A stretch of 34,680 nt of DNA from Acidobacteriaceae bacterium (GTDB lineage Bacteria; Acidobacteriota; Terriglobia; Terriglobales; Acidobacteriaceae): NCBI GenBank assembly GCA_030038195.1, contig JASHPJ010000011.1:1-34680 (forward strand). Direction: 5' to 3'. The position numbers were made by a program, and so were the translations under genes. This document shows, one piece after another, positions 25,593-32,867 of this stretch. The stretch's first letter is position 1; every line of letters begins with the position of its first letter. A model generated the notes under the pieces. It saw only the letters and a program-made list of their open reading frames with translations. It ran no database searches and was not told the origin of the DNA.

Positions 25593-25649
25593 ATTGCTGC
25601 ATAAAGAATGTCCGGTTGTCATCCTGAGTCCCCCCTTTTATGCAGCAAT
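25593..25649. repeat. 13-bp inverted repeat enclosing a GTCATCCTGAG core
   Basis: ATTGCTGCATAAA (25593-25605) and TTTATGCAGCAAT (25637-25649) are perfectly complementary and enclose 31 bases, including GTCATCCTGAG (25618-25628). The layout, inverted ends around the repeat core, matches the element at 27195-27331 with different end sequences and no internal variable hairpin. Confidence 0.65.
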
Positions 25650-25919
25650 TTGGACGTATCTGTCCACGGAAAAGGATGAAAAGCGCTGGAATAAGGATGA
25701 AGCTCACCGCCTGCCAACAACCTCGCTCCCGGAGGGAGCCATCGAAGTGAGCCCAGGGTGGAGTCCGGCGCGGCGGGCCGAAGATCCGCCCGTAGCGAAG
25801 CACCCGTTTTCGCGCCGGGGTCGAGCTTTGCCCGGGATGCAGCCATTTAGATAAATCGTTTTCTAAGAGATATTTGCCGGTCTGCTGGCGGATTTTTGCA
25901 GAGGTGCTGCTGATTTTTG

Positions 25920-25948
25920 TTGCAATGTATTGCGGATTGCGATATAAC
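25920..25948 (+). promoter_or_regulatory. Promoter of the XRE-NfeD-flotillin-PspA operon, with direct repeats
   Basis: TTGCAA (25920-25925) and TATAAC (25943-25948) are separated by 17 bases, a good sigma70-type match. ATTGCGAT occurs at 25936-25943 and again at 25950-25957, flanking and overlapping the -10, with a related ATTGCGG just before. These direct repeats could be operator half-sites for the regulator encoded next. Confidence 0.6.
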
Positions 25949-25967
25949 TATTGCGATCTGCGATGGA

Positions 25968-26567
25968 ATGGCGGCGAAGAAACGAATCCGGTTCGAGGAT
26001 GGACAGGAAAGAGCAGAGATGAAGCTGGGAGAAAAAATCCGGTATCTGCGCGAGGTGGAGGGAAGTTTGCGCGGGCTGGGGCGGGCGATGAGCCAGCTTG
26101 AGCTGGTGCGGGCCATCGAGGCGGAGACGAGGTCGAAGCTGAGCCAGAGTTACCTGTCGCAGATCGAGTCCGGCGCGCGGCCGCACCTGACGAATACCAC
26201 GCGGCAGACGCTGGCGGCGTTTTTCAAGGTGCATCCCGGCTACCTGGTGGACGATCCGGAGGGCTACTCGCCGGAGCTGCAGAGTGAGCTGCGCAACATG
26301 GAGGACAAGCTGGACCTGTGGCTGATCTCGGGCGCCGAGCGGTTCCGGCGCGACCCGGAGCTGAAGCAGGCGCTGCTGACGCTGGCCCAGCATGAGCACT
26401 CGCGGGAGTGCCTGCTGCTGCTCGAGGCGATTATGGAGACGCCGGGACTGATGCCGCGGCTGGCCGAAGTGCTGAGGCCGAAAAGCGGCGGCCAGGAATC
26501 GGGGAATCCTGCACCGGCCAGGGAACAGCAGAGAGTGCGCGGCAGGAAAGTGGGTGTACGCAGATGA
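25968..26567 (+). CDS. XRE-type helix-turn-helix regulator
   Basis: The conserved part starts at MKLGEKIRYLRE (ATG 26019, giving 182 residues). An earlier ATG at 25968 adds 17 residues. Both start codons lie after the promoter at 25920-25948. The Cro/CI-type helix-turn-helix covers about residues 1-75 from 26019, with the recognition region LSQSYLSQIESGARP and a loop before it longer than usual. The C-terminal half (TLAQHEHSRECLLLLEAIM) is helical, perhaps for dimerisation. It leads an operon with membrane-microdomain genes and overlaps the next start by ATGA. It may repress or activate its own promoter through the ATTGCGAT repeats. Confidence 0.8.
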   Translation: MAAKKRIRFEDGQERAEMKLGEKIRYLREVEGSLRGLGRAMSQLELVRAIEAETRSKLSQSYLSQIESGARPHLTNTTRQTLAAFFKVHPGYLVDDPEGYSPELQSELRNMEDKLDLWLISGAERFRRDPELKQALLTLAQHEHSRECLLLLEAIMETPGLMPRLAEVLRPKSGGQESGNPAPAREQQRVRGRKVGVRR

Positions 26568-27157
26568 CATGGGCGTCGTTTTACCTGGTCTGCTTTCTGG
26601 TTGGACTGATGCTGAGCGCGGTGTCGCTGCTGGGCGGCATGGGGCATTTTGGCGGGCATGTGCATATTCTGCACGTGCCGCACACGGCGCATATCCCGCA
26701 TGGCGCGGGACTGAAGGCTGTGTCGGGCGCAACGGTCCCGTGGTGGAATGCATTTTCGCTCACCGTATTTCTGTGCTGGTTTGGTGCGGCGGGCTATCTG
26801 CTCACGCGCCATGGGAGCCTTGTGGCCGCGGTCGTGCTGGTGCTGGCGGCTGTCTGCGGCGTGATCGGGGGGGCACTCGTGTTTCTGTTTCTGACGCGCG
26901 TCCTGCTGCCGCATGAGAAAGAGCTGACGGCGGACGAGACGGATGTGGTGGGCGCAGTGGGGCGCATCTCCATGCCCATTCGCGTGGGCGGAACGGGCGA
27001 GTTGGTGTATGAGCAACTGGGCGCGGTGCGGTCAGCGCCGGCGCGGTCAGAGGATGGATCGGCGATTGGCAGGCAGGAAGAGGTGTTCGTGGTGCGGTAT
27101 GAGAAGGGCATTGCGTATGTGCGGCGGTGGGAGGAAGCTGCAGGGAACGGGGAATAG
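26564..27157 (+). CDS. NfeD/YuaF-like membrane protein
   Basis: The 197-residue protein has two or three membrane helices (about 3-25, 60-77 and 83-108), a His-rich extracytoplasmic loop (HFGGHVHILHVPHTAHIPHG), and a C-terminal OB-fold-like domain (about 125-190; VVGAVGRISMPIRVGGTGEL, VFVVRYEKGIAYVRRWE) like that of NfeD/YuaF. In Bacillus, YuaF is encoded with flotillin and shares membrane microdomains. Flotillin follows here after the small ORF. The start overlaps the regulator stop (ATGA). The family assignment rests on topology, the C-terminal pattern and context. Confidence 0.75.
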   Translation: MTWASFYLVCFLVGLMLSAVSLLGGMGHFGGHVHILHVPHTAHIPHGAGLKAVSGATVPWWNAFSLTVFLCWFGAAGYLLTRHGSLVAAVVLVLAAVCGVIGGALVFLFLTRVLLPHEKELTADETDVVGAVGRISMPIRVGGTGELVYEQLGAVRSAPARSEDGSAIGRQEEVFVVRYEKGIAYVRRWEEAAGNGE

Positions 27158-27194
27158 GGAGCAGTTTTTCGCATGAGAACGACGATGCTCTCTA

Positions 27195-27331
27195 GTGTCC
27201 TGAGTCTGAAGTTCGCATCATGAATACGCTGTCATCCTGAGCGTAGCAAGCCGCGTTTTTGCGGCTTGCGGAGTTGCAGGATCTGCGGTTGCTTTTTGCA
27301 AATGGTGCCAGGAACTTCAGACTCAGGACAC
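27195..27331. mobile_element. MITE-like element with perfect 20-bp inverted ends
   Basis: GTGTCCTGAGTCTGAAGTTC (27195-27214) and its exact reverse complement (27312-27331) bound 137 bp. Inside are the core GTCATCCTGAGCG (27231-27243), the perfect 9-bp hairpin GCAAGCCGC/GCGGCTTGC (27246-27269), and GGATCTGCGGTTGC (27279-27292). It encodes no transposase, and no clear target duplication is seen. A partial second copy (left end plus core) lies at 258-375. It sits between the NfeD-like gene and the small membrane ORF. Confidence 0.75.
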
Positions 27332-27359
27332 GAAAGACTGGTGGATGAGTTGGAGGTAT

Positions 27360-27476
27360 ATGACGGACCAGACGATGCTGATTACGAATATGGCAGTGCT
27401 GGCAGGGATTTTTCTTGTCGGGCTGCTGGCGAAGATGTTTCCGCGCAATGGGCGCAAGTCCGGCTCGCGGGAATGA
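27360..27476 (+). CDS. Small single-pass membrane protein (38 residues)
   Basis: An ATG at 27360 opens a 38-codon frame with a polar N-terminus (MTDQTMLITN), one hydrophobic helix (MAVLAGIFLVGLLAKMF) and a basic C-terminus (PRNGRKSGSRE). GGAGG ends three bases before the ATG, which is strong but unusually close. It lies between the NfeD-like and flotillin genes on the same strand and so would be co-transcribed. No family is recognised. The topology suits a small membrane partner of the microdomain proteins. It is too short for routine gene finders. Confidence 0.6.
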   Translation: MTDQTMLITNMAVLAGIFLVGLLAKMFPRNGRKSGSRE

Positions 27477-27551
27477 GATGACGGCAATCCCCAAGACGAT
27501 GGACGGAACCAATCAACGGTTAAGCTCTCGGAAGAAAGGACCGGGAAGGCG

Positions 27552-29000
27552 ATGATGAACGTAATTTCGAGTGACGTTGTTCTGTATGCAGGACTCGCAG
27601 GGCTGGTGCTGATCATCATCCTTGGCATTCTGGCCAGGATGTATCGCAAGGCGGGGCCGAATGAGGCATTGATCGTGTACGGGTTTCGCGGGCCGCGGGT
27701 GATCAAGGGCCATGGCACGGTGATCTTTCCCATGGTAGAGAACTGCCGCGAGCTGAGCCTGGAGTTGATGAGCTTCGACGTGGCGCCGCAACAGGACCTA
27801 TACACCAAGCAGGGCGTAGCGGTGACGGTGGAGGCCGTGGCGCAGATCAAGGTACGCAGCGATCAGCAATCGATTTTGACCGCGTCCGAGCAGTTTTTGA
27901 CCAAGGCGCCGCCGCAGCGGGAAGGGCTGATCCGTCTGGTGATGGAAGGCCACCTGCGCGGAATCATCGGGCAGTTGACGGTAGAGCAGATTGTGAAGGA
28001 GCCGGAGATGGTGGGCGATCGCATGCGCTCCACCTGCGCGGACGACATGAGCAAGATGGGCCTCGAGGTGATCTCGTTCACGATCAAGGAAGTGCGTGAC
28101 AAGAACGAGTACATCTCCAACATGGGCCGGCCGGATGTGGCGCGCATCAAGAGAGACGCCGACGTGGCGACGGCTGAAGCCGAGCGCGATACCGCGATTC
28201 AGCGTGCCAATGCGCAGCGCGAGGCCGCAGTGGCCAGGGCGCAGGCTGACCAGGATCGGGTGATTGCCGAGACCGCGTCCCAGGCGCGGCAGGCCGAGGC
28301 GCAGCGCGACCTCGACATCAAAAAGGCGCAGTTTGCCGAGCAGAGCCGCCGCCAGCAGGCGCAGGCCGACAAAGCCTATGAGTTGCAGACCAACGTGATG
28401 CAGCAGCAGGTGATGGCCGAGCAGGTGAAGGTGCAGCAGGTGGAGAAGGAGGGCCAGATCAAGGTGCAGGAGGCCGAGATTCAGCGCCATGAGAAGGAGC
28501 TCATCGCCACGGTGCTGAAGGGCGCGGAGATCGAGCGGCAGAGGATCGAGAACCTAGCGGAGGCGGAGAAGGCGCGGCTGCAGACAGAAGCCGAAGGCCG
28601 CGCGGCTGCGATTCGCGCGCAGGGCGAGGCTGAGGCCGCCATCATCTTCCAGAAGGGCGAGGCGGAAGCGAAGGCCATGAACGTGAAGGCCGAGGCTTAC
28701 CAGGAGTGGAACCAGGCGGCGGTGGTGGACAAGCTGCTGACCAACCTGGCCGATGTGGTGCGCGCCATGGCCGAGCCGCTGGCCAAGGTGGACAAGATCA
28801 CCATCGTGTCCACGGGTGGAGACGGCGCTGCCGGCGTGAACAAGATCACCGGCGACATGACGAAGATTGCGGCGCAGGTTCCGGCGCTGTTTGAGGCGCT
28901 GAGCGGAATGGACATCAAGCAGTTGATGTCCAACGTGCGGGCGATCCGGCAGAAGCCGGAACAGAACGGCGGCGATCCGCAGAATGGGTCGGCGAGTTAG
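27552..29000 (+). CDS. Flotillin family protein (SPFH/Band 7)
   Basis: The 482-residue protein has an N-terminal membrane helix (about 11-31), the SPFH domain (about 32-205; ALIVYGFRGPRVIKGHGTVIFP in part, then QQDLYTKQGVAVTVEAVAQI), and a long coiled coil (about 205-400) rich in Glu-Ala repeats (EAEGRAAAIRAQGEAEAAI). The C-terminus (EPLAKVDKITIVSTGGDG) is like that of YuaG/FloT. Flotillins oligomerise as scaffolds in ordered membrane domains. The start is ATG 27552 or the next ATG at 27555, with GGGAAGG just upstream. It sits between the small membrane ORF and a PspA-like gene. Such NfeD-flotillin pairing is typical. Confidence 0.95.
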   Translation: MMNVISSDVVLYAGLAGLVLIIILGILARMYRKAGPNEALIVYGFRGPRVIKGHGTVIFPMVENCRELSLELMSFDVAPQQDLYTKQGVAVTVEAVAQIKVRSDQQSILTASEQFLTKAPPQREGLIRLVMEGHLRGIIGQLTVEQIVKEPEMVGDRMRSTCADDMSKMGLEVISFTIKEVRDKNEYISNMGRPDVARIKRDADVATAEAERDTAIQRANAQREAAVARAQADQDRVIAETASQARQAEAQRDLDIKKAQFAEQSRRQQAQADKAYELQTNVMQQQVMAEQVKVQQVEKEGQIKVQEAEIQRHEKELIATVLKGAEIERQRIENLAEAEKARLQTEAEGRAAAIRAQGEAEAAIIFQKGEAEAKAMNVKAEAYQEWNQAAVVDKLLTNLADVVRAMAEPLAKVDKITIVSTGGDGAAGVNKITGDMTKIAAQVPALFEALSGMDIKQLMSNVRAIRQKPEQNGGDPQNGSAS

Positions 29001-29037
29001 AGAGTCTGCGGTTCGTGCCGGGTGCAGTTTGCAGGTT

Positions 29038-29083
29038 CCCACCCTTTCGTCTGAATCCGCCGCGGCGGAGCCGAAAGGGTGGG
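29038..29083. repeat. Two-part palindrome between the flotillin and PspA genes
   Basis: CCCACCCTTTCG (29038-29049) pairs perfectly with CGAAAGGGTGGG (29072-29083). Between them lies the perfect palindrome TCCGCCGCGGCGGA (29056-29069). In RNA this is a very stable stem that could slow the polymerase, protect the flotillin transcript 3' end or tune PspA expression. The outer arms look like a dispersed repeat. No T-tract follows. Confidence 0.7.
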
Positions 29084-29113
29084 TCACGGGGCTTGGTGGG
29101 ACAGGAGGGAAGT

Positions 29114-29785
29114 ATGTCATTGCTGGAGAGAGTGAGCACGTTGCTGCGGGCCAATCTGAACGATCTGGTGGAGAAGGCGGAAGATCCGGAGCGGATGTTG
29201 AAACAGATTGTGCTGGACATGGAGAACCAGTTGCTGCAGGTAAAGACGCAGGTAGCAATTGCCATTGCGGACGAGCATCTGCTGGAAAAAAAGCGCGCCG
29301 AGCAGGAGCAGCATGTGGCCGAATGGCGGCGCAAGGCGGAGTTGGCAGTGCAGAAGGGCCACGACGACCTGGCGCGCGGCGCGCTGGAGCGCGTATTGAG
29401 CCACGAGCAGTTGGCCGCCGGCTTCAAGCTGCAGGCCGAGGACCAGAAGCATGAGGCCGACAGCCTTCGCCAGGCGCTGCACAAGCTGGAGCAGAAGCTG
29501 AACGAGACGCGCGCACACTGCGAGATGCTGGTGGCCGAGCACCGGCGCGCCAGGATTGTGGGCCGCGCGACCAAGGCGCGGCAGGCCGTGGGCAATGGGC
29601 AGGAGGCCGCGCTGAACCGGATGAAGAGCAAGGTGCATGTGCAGGCTGCCGAAAATGCCGCGGCCAGCGAGCTGCTGGCTCCGGAGACGCTGGAAGACAA
29701 GTTCCAGGCGCTCGAAAGCGAAGACCGCGTGGAAGCGCTGCTGAACGAGATCAAGAGCCGGCAGGTGGAGCAGAAGACGGCGTAG
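29114..29785 (+). CDS. PspA/IM30 family membrane-stress protein
   Basis: The 223-residue protein is almost wholly alpha-helical coiled coil, typical of PspA/Vipp1: SLLERVSTLLRANLNDLVEKAEDPERML at the amphipathic N-terminus (shown in part: LLRANLNDLVEKAEDPERML), then IVLDMENQLLQVKTQVA and the long helical hairpin. Such ESCRT-III-like proteins bind stressed inner membranes and maintain integrity and proton-motive force. AGGAGG four bases before the ATG at 29114 fixes the start. It is the last gene of the regulator-NfeD-flotillin operon and ends 2 bp from the convergent DUF763 gene. No PspF, PspB or PspC is seen, so control is probably through the operon's own regulator. Confidence 0.93.
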   Translation: MSLLERVSTLLRANLNDLVEKAEDPERMLKQIVLDMENQLLQVKTQVAIAIADEHLLEKKRAEQEQHVAEWRRKAELAVQKGHDDLARGALERVLSHEQLAAGFKLQAEDQKHEADSLRQALHKLEQKLNETRAHCEMLVAEHRRARIVGRATKARQAVGNGQEAALNRMKSKVHVQAAENAAASELLAPETLEDKFQALESEDRVEALLNEIKSRQVEQKTA

Positions 29786-29787
29786 CT

Positions 29788-31002
29788 TCAGAAGAGATTG
29801 AGCTGGCCGCTCGCGGGTTTTCTGGCGGACGTGGGTTTGTCGTCGAAGACGGTTTGGCCGCCGAGCGAAGGTGAGATGCGGCGCTCATGTGCGACTGCGG
29901 CTGCGAAGTCGGCGAGTGGATCACGATCTTCTTCGACGGCGCGGGTGAGGCGGTCGAGGCGGCGGAAGCCTTCCATCTTTTCGCTGTGATCGAAGCGCGC
30001 GGCGTCGAGCGAGCGCCGCAGCACGCCGAGCGAGTCGTCGTAGGTTTTGAGCGGAACGGGAAAGGGATGGCCGTCTTTGCCGCCATGCGCGAAAGAGAAA
30101 CGCGCGGGATCGGAGAAGCGCGCCGGCGCTCCGTGCACGACTTCTGCAATGAGCGCGAGCGACTGCAGGGTGCGCGGGCCCAGGCCTTCCAGCAGCAGCA
30201 GCGATGCGAAGTCGCGCAGCTCCTGCTCGTGCGCGACGGCAAGGACTGCGCCCAGGCGCTTGAGATCGACGTCGGCGGGGCGCACATCGTGATGCGCGGG
30301 CATGATGAGTTTGCGCGCTTCCTGTAGATTGGTTTCGACCGGCTCGCGGACAAGGTCGAGTAGCGCCTGCTGTGCGCGGGATGCGCGTGCGTCCACTAAA
30401 TTCAAAATTATGCCCTGCGGCTGGCCGTGGATGGCGGTGTGCGGATTGGAGACGAAATCGCGCACAGCGGCGGAGTGCCAGTGGTAGCGGCGCGCCAGGC
30501 GATTCTGTTCGTTCATGCCCTGCTGCACAACGGCCCATTCTCCTGAGCGATGAATCACGAAGGCGTGCAGGTAGAGCTGGAAGCCGTCGGCGATGGCGTT
30601 GTTGTCGACCCGCGCGGTGAGGCGGCTGATGCGCGCGAGCGCTTTGCCGTCAAGGCCGGTTTGTGCGGCGAAGGCGCGCAGTTCGTCGGGCGTTCTACGG
30701 GAATGGCGGCCGCGGCCTCCGCAGATAGTAAAGCCGAGATCGGAGAAGCACGGGTTGAGTCCGCGCTTGAGCGCGCCCATCACCGAGGTGGTGATGCCGG
30801 AGGAGTGCCAGTCCATGCCCATCACGCAGCCGAGAGCCTGGAACCAGAACGGATCGCTCAGGCGGGTGAGGAATGCAGAGGGGCCGTAGATCTCGACGAT
30901 GTGCCTGGCGATCGCCGTGCCGAGTCGCGTCATGCGCTCGCCCAGCCAGGCGGGAACGCGTCCACCGTGGAGCGGGAGGTCGGCTGTACCGGAGCGCTTC
31001 AT
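29788..31002 (-). CDS. DUF763 domain protein
   Basis: The 404-residue protein carries the DUF763 hallmark at its N-terminus (MKRSGTADLPLHGGRVPAWL) and the conserved LGCVMGMDWHSSGITTSV and FSDLGFTICGGRGRHSRR. A helix-hairpin-helix-like segment (LLLEGLGPRTLQSLALI, about 268-284) hints at nucleic-acid binding. The C-terminus ends FDDKPTSARKPASGQLNLF. The family is known mainly from archaea and thermophiles and has no established function. The frame opens at 31074, but the ATG at 31002 begins the family consensus, with AGAGGT immediately upstream (very short spacing). It has no operon partner. Confidence 0.9.
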   Translation of the reverse strand: MKRSGTADLPLHGGRVPAWLGERMTRLGTAIARHIVEIYGPSAFLTRLSDPFWFQALGCVMGMDWHSSGITTSVMGALKRGLNPCFSDLGFTICGGRGRHSRRTPDELRAFAAQTGLDGKALARISRLTARVDNNAIADGFQLYLHAFVIHRSGEWAVVQQGMNEQNRLARRYHWHSAAVRDFVSNPHTAIHGQPQGIILNLVDARASRAQQALLDLVREPVETNLQEARKLIMPAHHDVRPADVDLKRLGAVLAVAHEQELRDFASLLLLEGLGPRTLQSLALIAEVVHGAPARFSDPARFSFAHGGKDGHPFPVPLKTYDDSLGVLRRSLDAARFDHSEKMEGFRRLDRLTRAVEEDRDPLADFAAAVAHERRISPSLGGQTVFDDKPTSARKPASGQLNLF

Positions 31003-31054
31003 ACCTCTATTTTCGCCTGAATTACGCTTTTGGCTATAGCCATGCGCAAAATAA

Positions 31055-31076
31055 GTGAAGCCGTGCCCTTTCAAAG
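31055..31076 (+). repeat. GGCACGA palindromic repeat, copy 3 (partial)
   Basis: GTGAAGCCGTGCCCTTTCAA (31055-31074) continues with AG and matches the right half of the copies at 189-217 (minus strand) and 18917-18945. The left arm is degenerate. It lies between the DUF763 and dehydrogenase genes. Confidence 0.5.
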
Positions 31077-31193
31077 CTCTTGCTTTGCCTGGATGAGTTT
31101 TTGGACAGATTCTTGAGAAAAAGGAGTCCGCCGTGCGGACACGCCACCGGCCATACCGCGTGAACGGGAAAACTGCTCTAAACTGAAGTTGTT

Positions 31194-32795
31194 ATGACTG
31201 CTACTGTGCTTCCTACGTCTATTCAGCCGCGGACGCCCAGGGGTGTGTTCGCAAACGAGCCGTTTGTCGATTTCAAGCAGCCTGGGAACGAGCGCGCGAT
31301 GCGCGAGGCGCTGGAGCGCGTAAGGCTCGAGCTCGGGCGCGAGTACAGCCTGGTCGTTGGCGGCGAGCGCATAAAGACGAAGGACAAGATTCGCTCGCTG
31401 AATCCGGCCAATCCAGCGCAGGTGGCGGGCGTGCACCAGAAGACTGGTGCGGAACATGCGGAAAAAGCCATGTCCGCGGCGCTCCGCGCTTTCGAGTTTT
31501 GGAGCAGGGCATCGACCGATGAGAGGACGTCACTGCTGCTGAATGCGGCCCAGATCATCCGCGAGCGCAAGTTCGAGTTCATGGCTTGGCTGACCTACGA
31601 AGTGGGCAAGAACTGGGCCGAGGCCGACGCCGATGTAGGCGAGACGATCGACTTTCTGGAGTTCTACGCGCGCGAGGCGCTGCGGCTGGCGAAGGCGACG
31701 CCGCCGATCCAGTATCCGGGCGAGAAGAACGAGCTGCTGTATATTCCGCTGGGCGTAGGCGCGGTGATTCCGCCCTGGAATTTTCCATTTGCGATCATGG
31801 CCGGCATGACGGCGGCCTCGATTGTGACCGGGAATACGGTGGTGCTGAAGCCTTCGAGCGATTCGCCGACGATTGCCGCGAAGTTTGTGGAGGTGCTGGA
31901 AGAAGCAGGCATGCCCGAGGGCGTGGTGAACTTCTGTCCAGGGTCGGGCGCGGCGTTTGGCAATGCGATTGTGGAGCATCCCAAGACGCGATTCATCGCC
32001 TTTACCGGCTCGAAGTCAGTGGGGTTGGAGATTCACGAGCGCGCGGCGAAGACCATGCCCGGTCAGATCTGGATCAAGCGCACGATCCTGGAGATGGGTG
32101 GCAAGGACTCGATCATCGTGTGCGCGGATGCCGACCTGGACGCCGCACTGGAGGGCGTGGTTGCGTCGGCCTTTGGGTTCAGCGGGCAGAAGTGCTCGGC
32201 GTGCTCGCGCGCGATTATCGAGGCGCCGATCTACGACGCATTTGTGGAGCGGTTGCGTGAGCGCGTGGCGAAGCTGACAGTAGGCGATCCGGCTGAGAAT
32301 CCGAGCATGGGACCGGTGATCAACAAGGCGGCACTGGCGACGATGCTCGAGTACATTGAGACAGGCAAAAAGGAAGCCCGGCTGGTGGCCGGCGGGTCGC
32401 TGTGGCGCCCATCGCAGTCGGCGGAAGGCGGATACTTCCTGGAGCCGACGGTCTTTGCTGACGTTGCGCCGGATGCGGTGATTGCGCAGGAGGAGATATT
32501 CGGGCCGGTGCTGGCGCTGATCAAGGTGGCCAGCTTCGAAGAGGGGCTGCGCGTGGCCAACAACACCGAGTACGGGCTGACGGGCGCGGTCTATACGAGC
32601 GACCGCGGAAAGCTTGAGGTTGCGCGGCGCAAGTTTCACGTGGGGAATCTCTACTTCAACCGCAAGTGCACGGGTGCGATGGTGGGCGCGCATCCCTTTG
32701 GCGGGTTCAACATGAGCGGGACGGACTCGAAGGCGGGTGGGCCGGATTATCTGTATCTGTTTACACAGGCCAAGAGCGTGGCGGAAAAGCTGTAG
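31194..32795 (+). CDS. 1-pyrroline-5-carboxylate dehydrogenase (L-glutamate gamma-semialdehyde dehydrogenase)
   Basis: The 533-residue NAD-dependent enzyme oxidises glutamate semialdehyde to glutamate in the second step of proline (and arginine) breakdown. Visible aldehyde dehydrogenase residues are PPWNFPFAI (193-201), Lys219 in VLKPSS, Gly-rich FTGSKSVG (270-277), Glu300 in LEMGGKD, catalytic Cys334 in GQKCSACSR, and EEIFGPVL. NERAMREALERVRLELG at the N-terminus and the Cys motif match the stand-alone RocA/PruA-like type. No proline dehydrogenase is adjacent. The start ATG at 31194 has no strong ribosome binding site. Confidence 0.92.
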   Translation: MTATVLPTSIQPRTPRGVFANEPFVDFKQPGNERAMREALERVRLELGREYSLVVGGERIKTKDKIRSLNPANPAQVAGVHQKTGAEHAEKAMSAALRAFEFWSRASTDERTSLLLNAAQIIRERKFEFMAWLTYEVGKNWAEADADVGETIDFLEFYAREALRLAKATPPIQYPGEKNELLYIPLGVGAVIPPWNFPFAIMAGMTAASIVTGNTVVLKPSSDSPTIAAKFVEVLEEAGMPEGVVNFCPGSGAAFGNAIVEHPKTRFIAFTGSKSVGLEIHERAAKTMPGQIWIKRTILEMGGKDSIIVCADADLDAALEGVVASAFGFSGQKCSACSRAIIEAPIYDAFVERLRERVAKLTVGDPAENPSMGPVINKAALATMLEYIETGKKEARLVAGGSLWRPSQSAEGGYFLEPTVFADVAPDAVIAQEEIFGPVLALIKVASFEEGLRVANNTEYGLTGAVYTSDRGKLEVARRKFHVGNLYFNRKCTGAMVGAHPFGGFNMSGTDSKAGGPDYLYLFTQAKSVAEKL

Positions 32796-32867
32796 GCGTG
32801 ACGCGAATACTGGGCGAGTGATCGAGCGAGTGGGAAGAAAAGATTTTTTCCCGACGATTCGAGCGCG

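Larger units (their letters stand above)
25470..25967. other. Intergenic repeat cluster before the flotillin operon
   Basis: This ~500-bp gap holds a hairpin CTGTAACAG/CTGTTACAG (25491-25522), a terminator-like hairpin (25564-25590), a perfect 13-bp inverted repeat around the core GTCATCCTGAG (25593-25649), and palindromic GCTCCCGGAGGGAGC. The operon promoter lies at its right end (25920-25948). The open frames through it have no ribosome binding site or homology. Confidence 0.65.

Noticed and set aside
25597-25860. Short plus- and minus-strand frames in the gap before the flotillin operon
   Set aside because: They cross the inverted repeats and palindromes, have no ribosome binding site and no recognisable domain.
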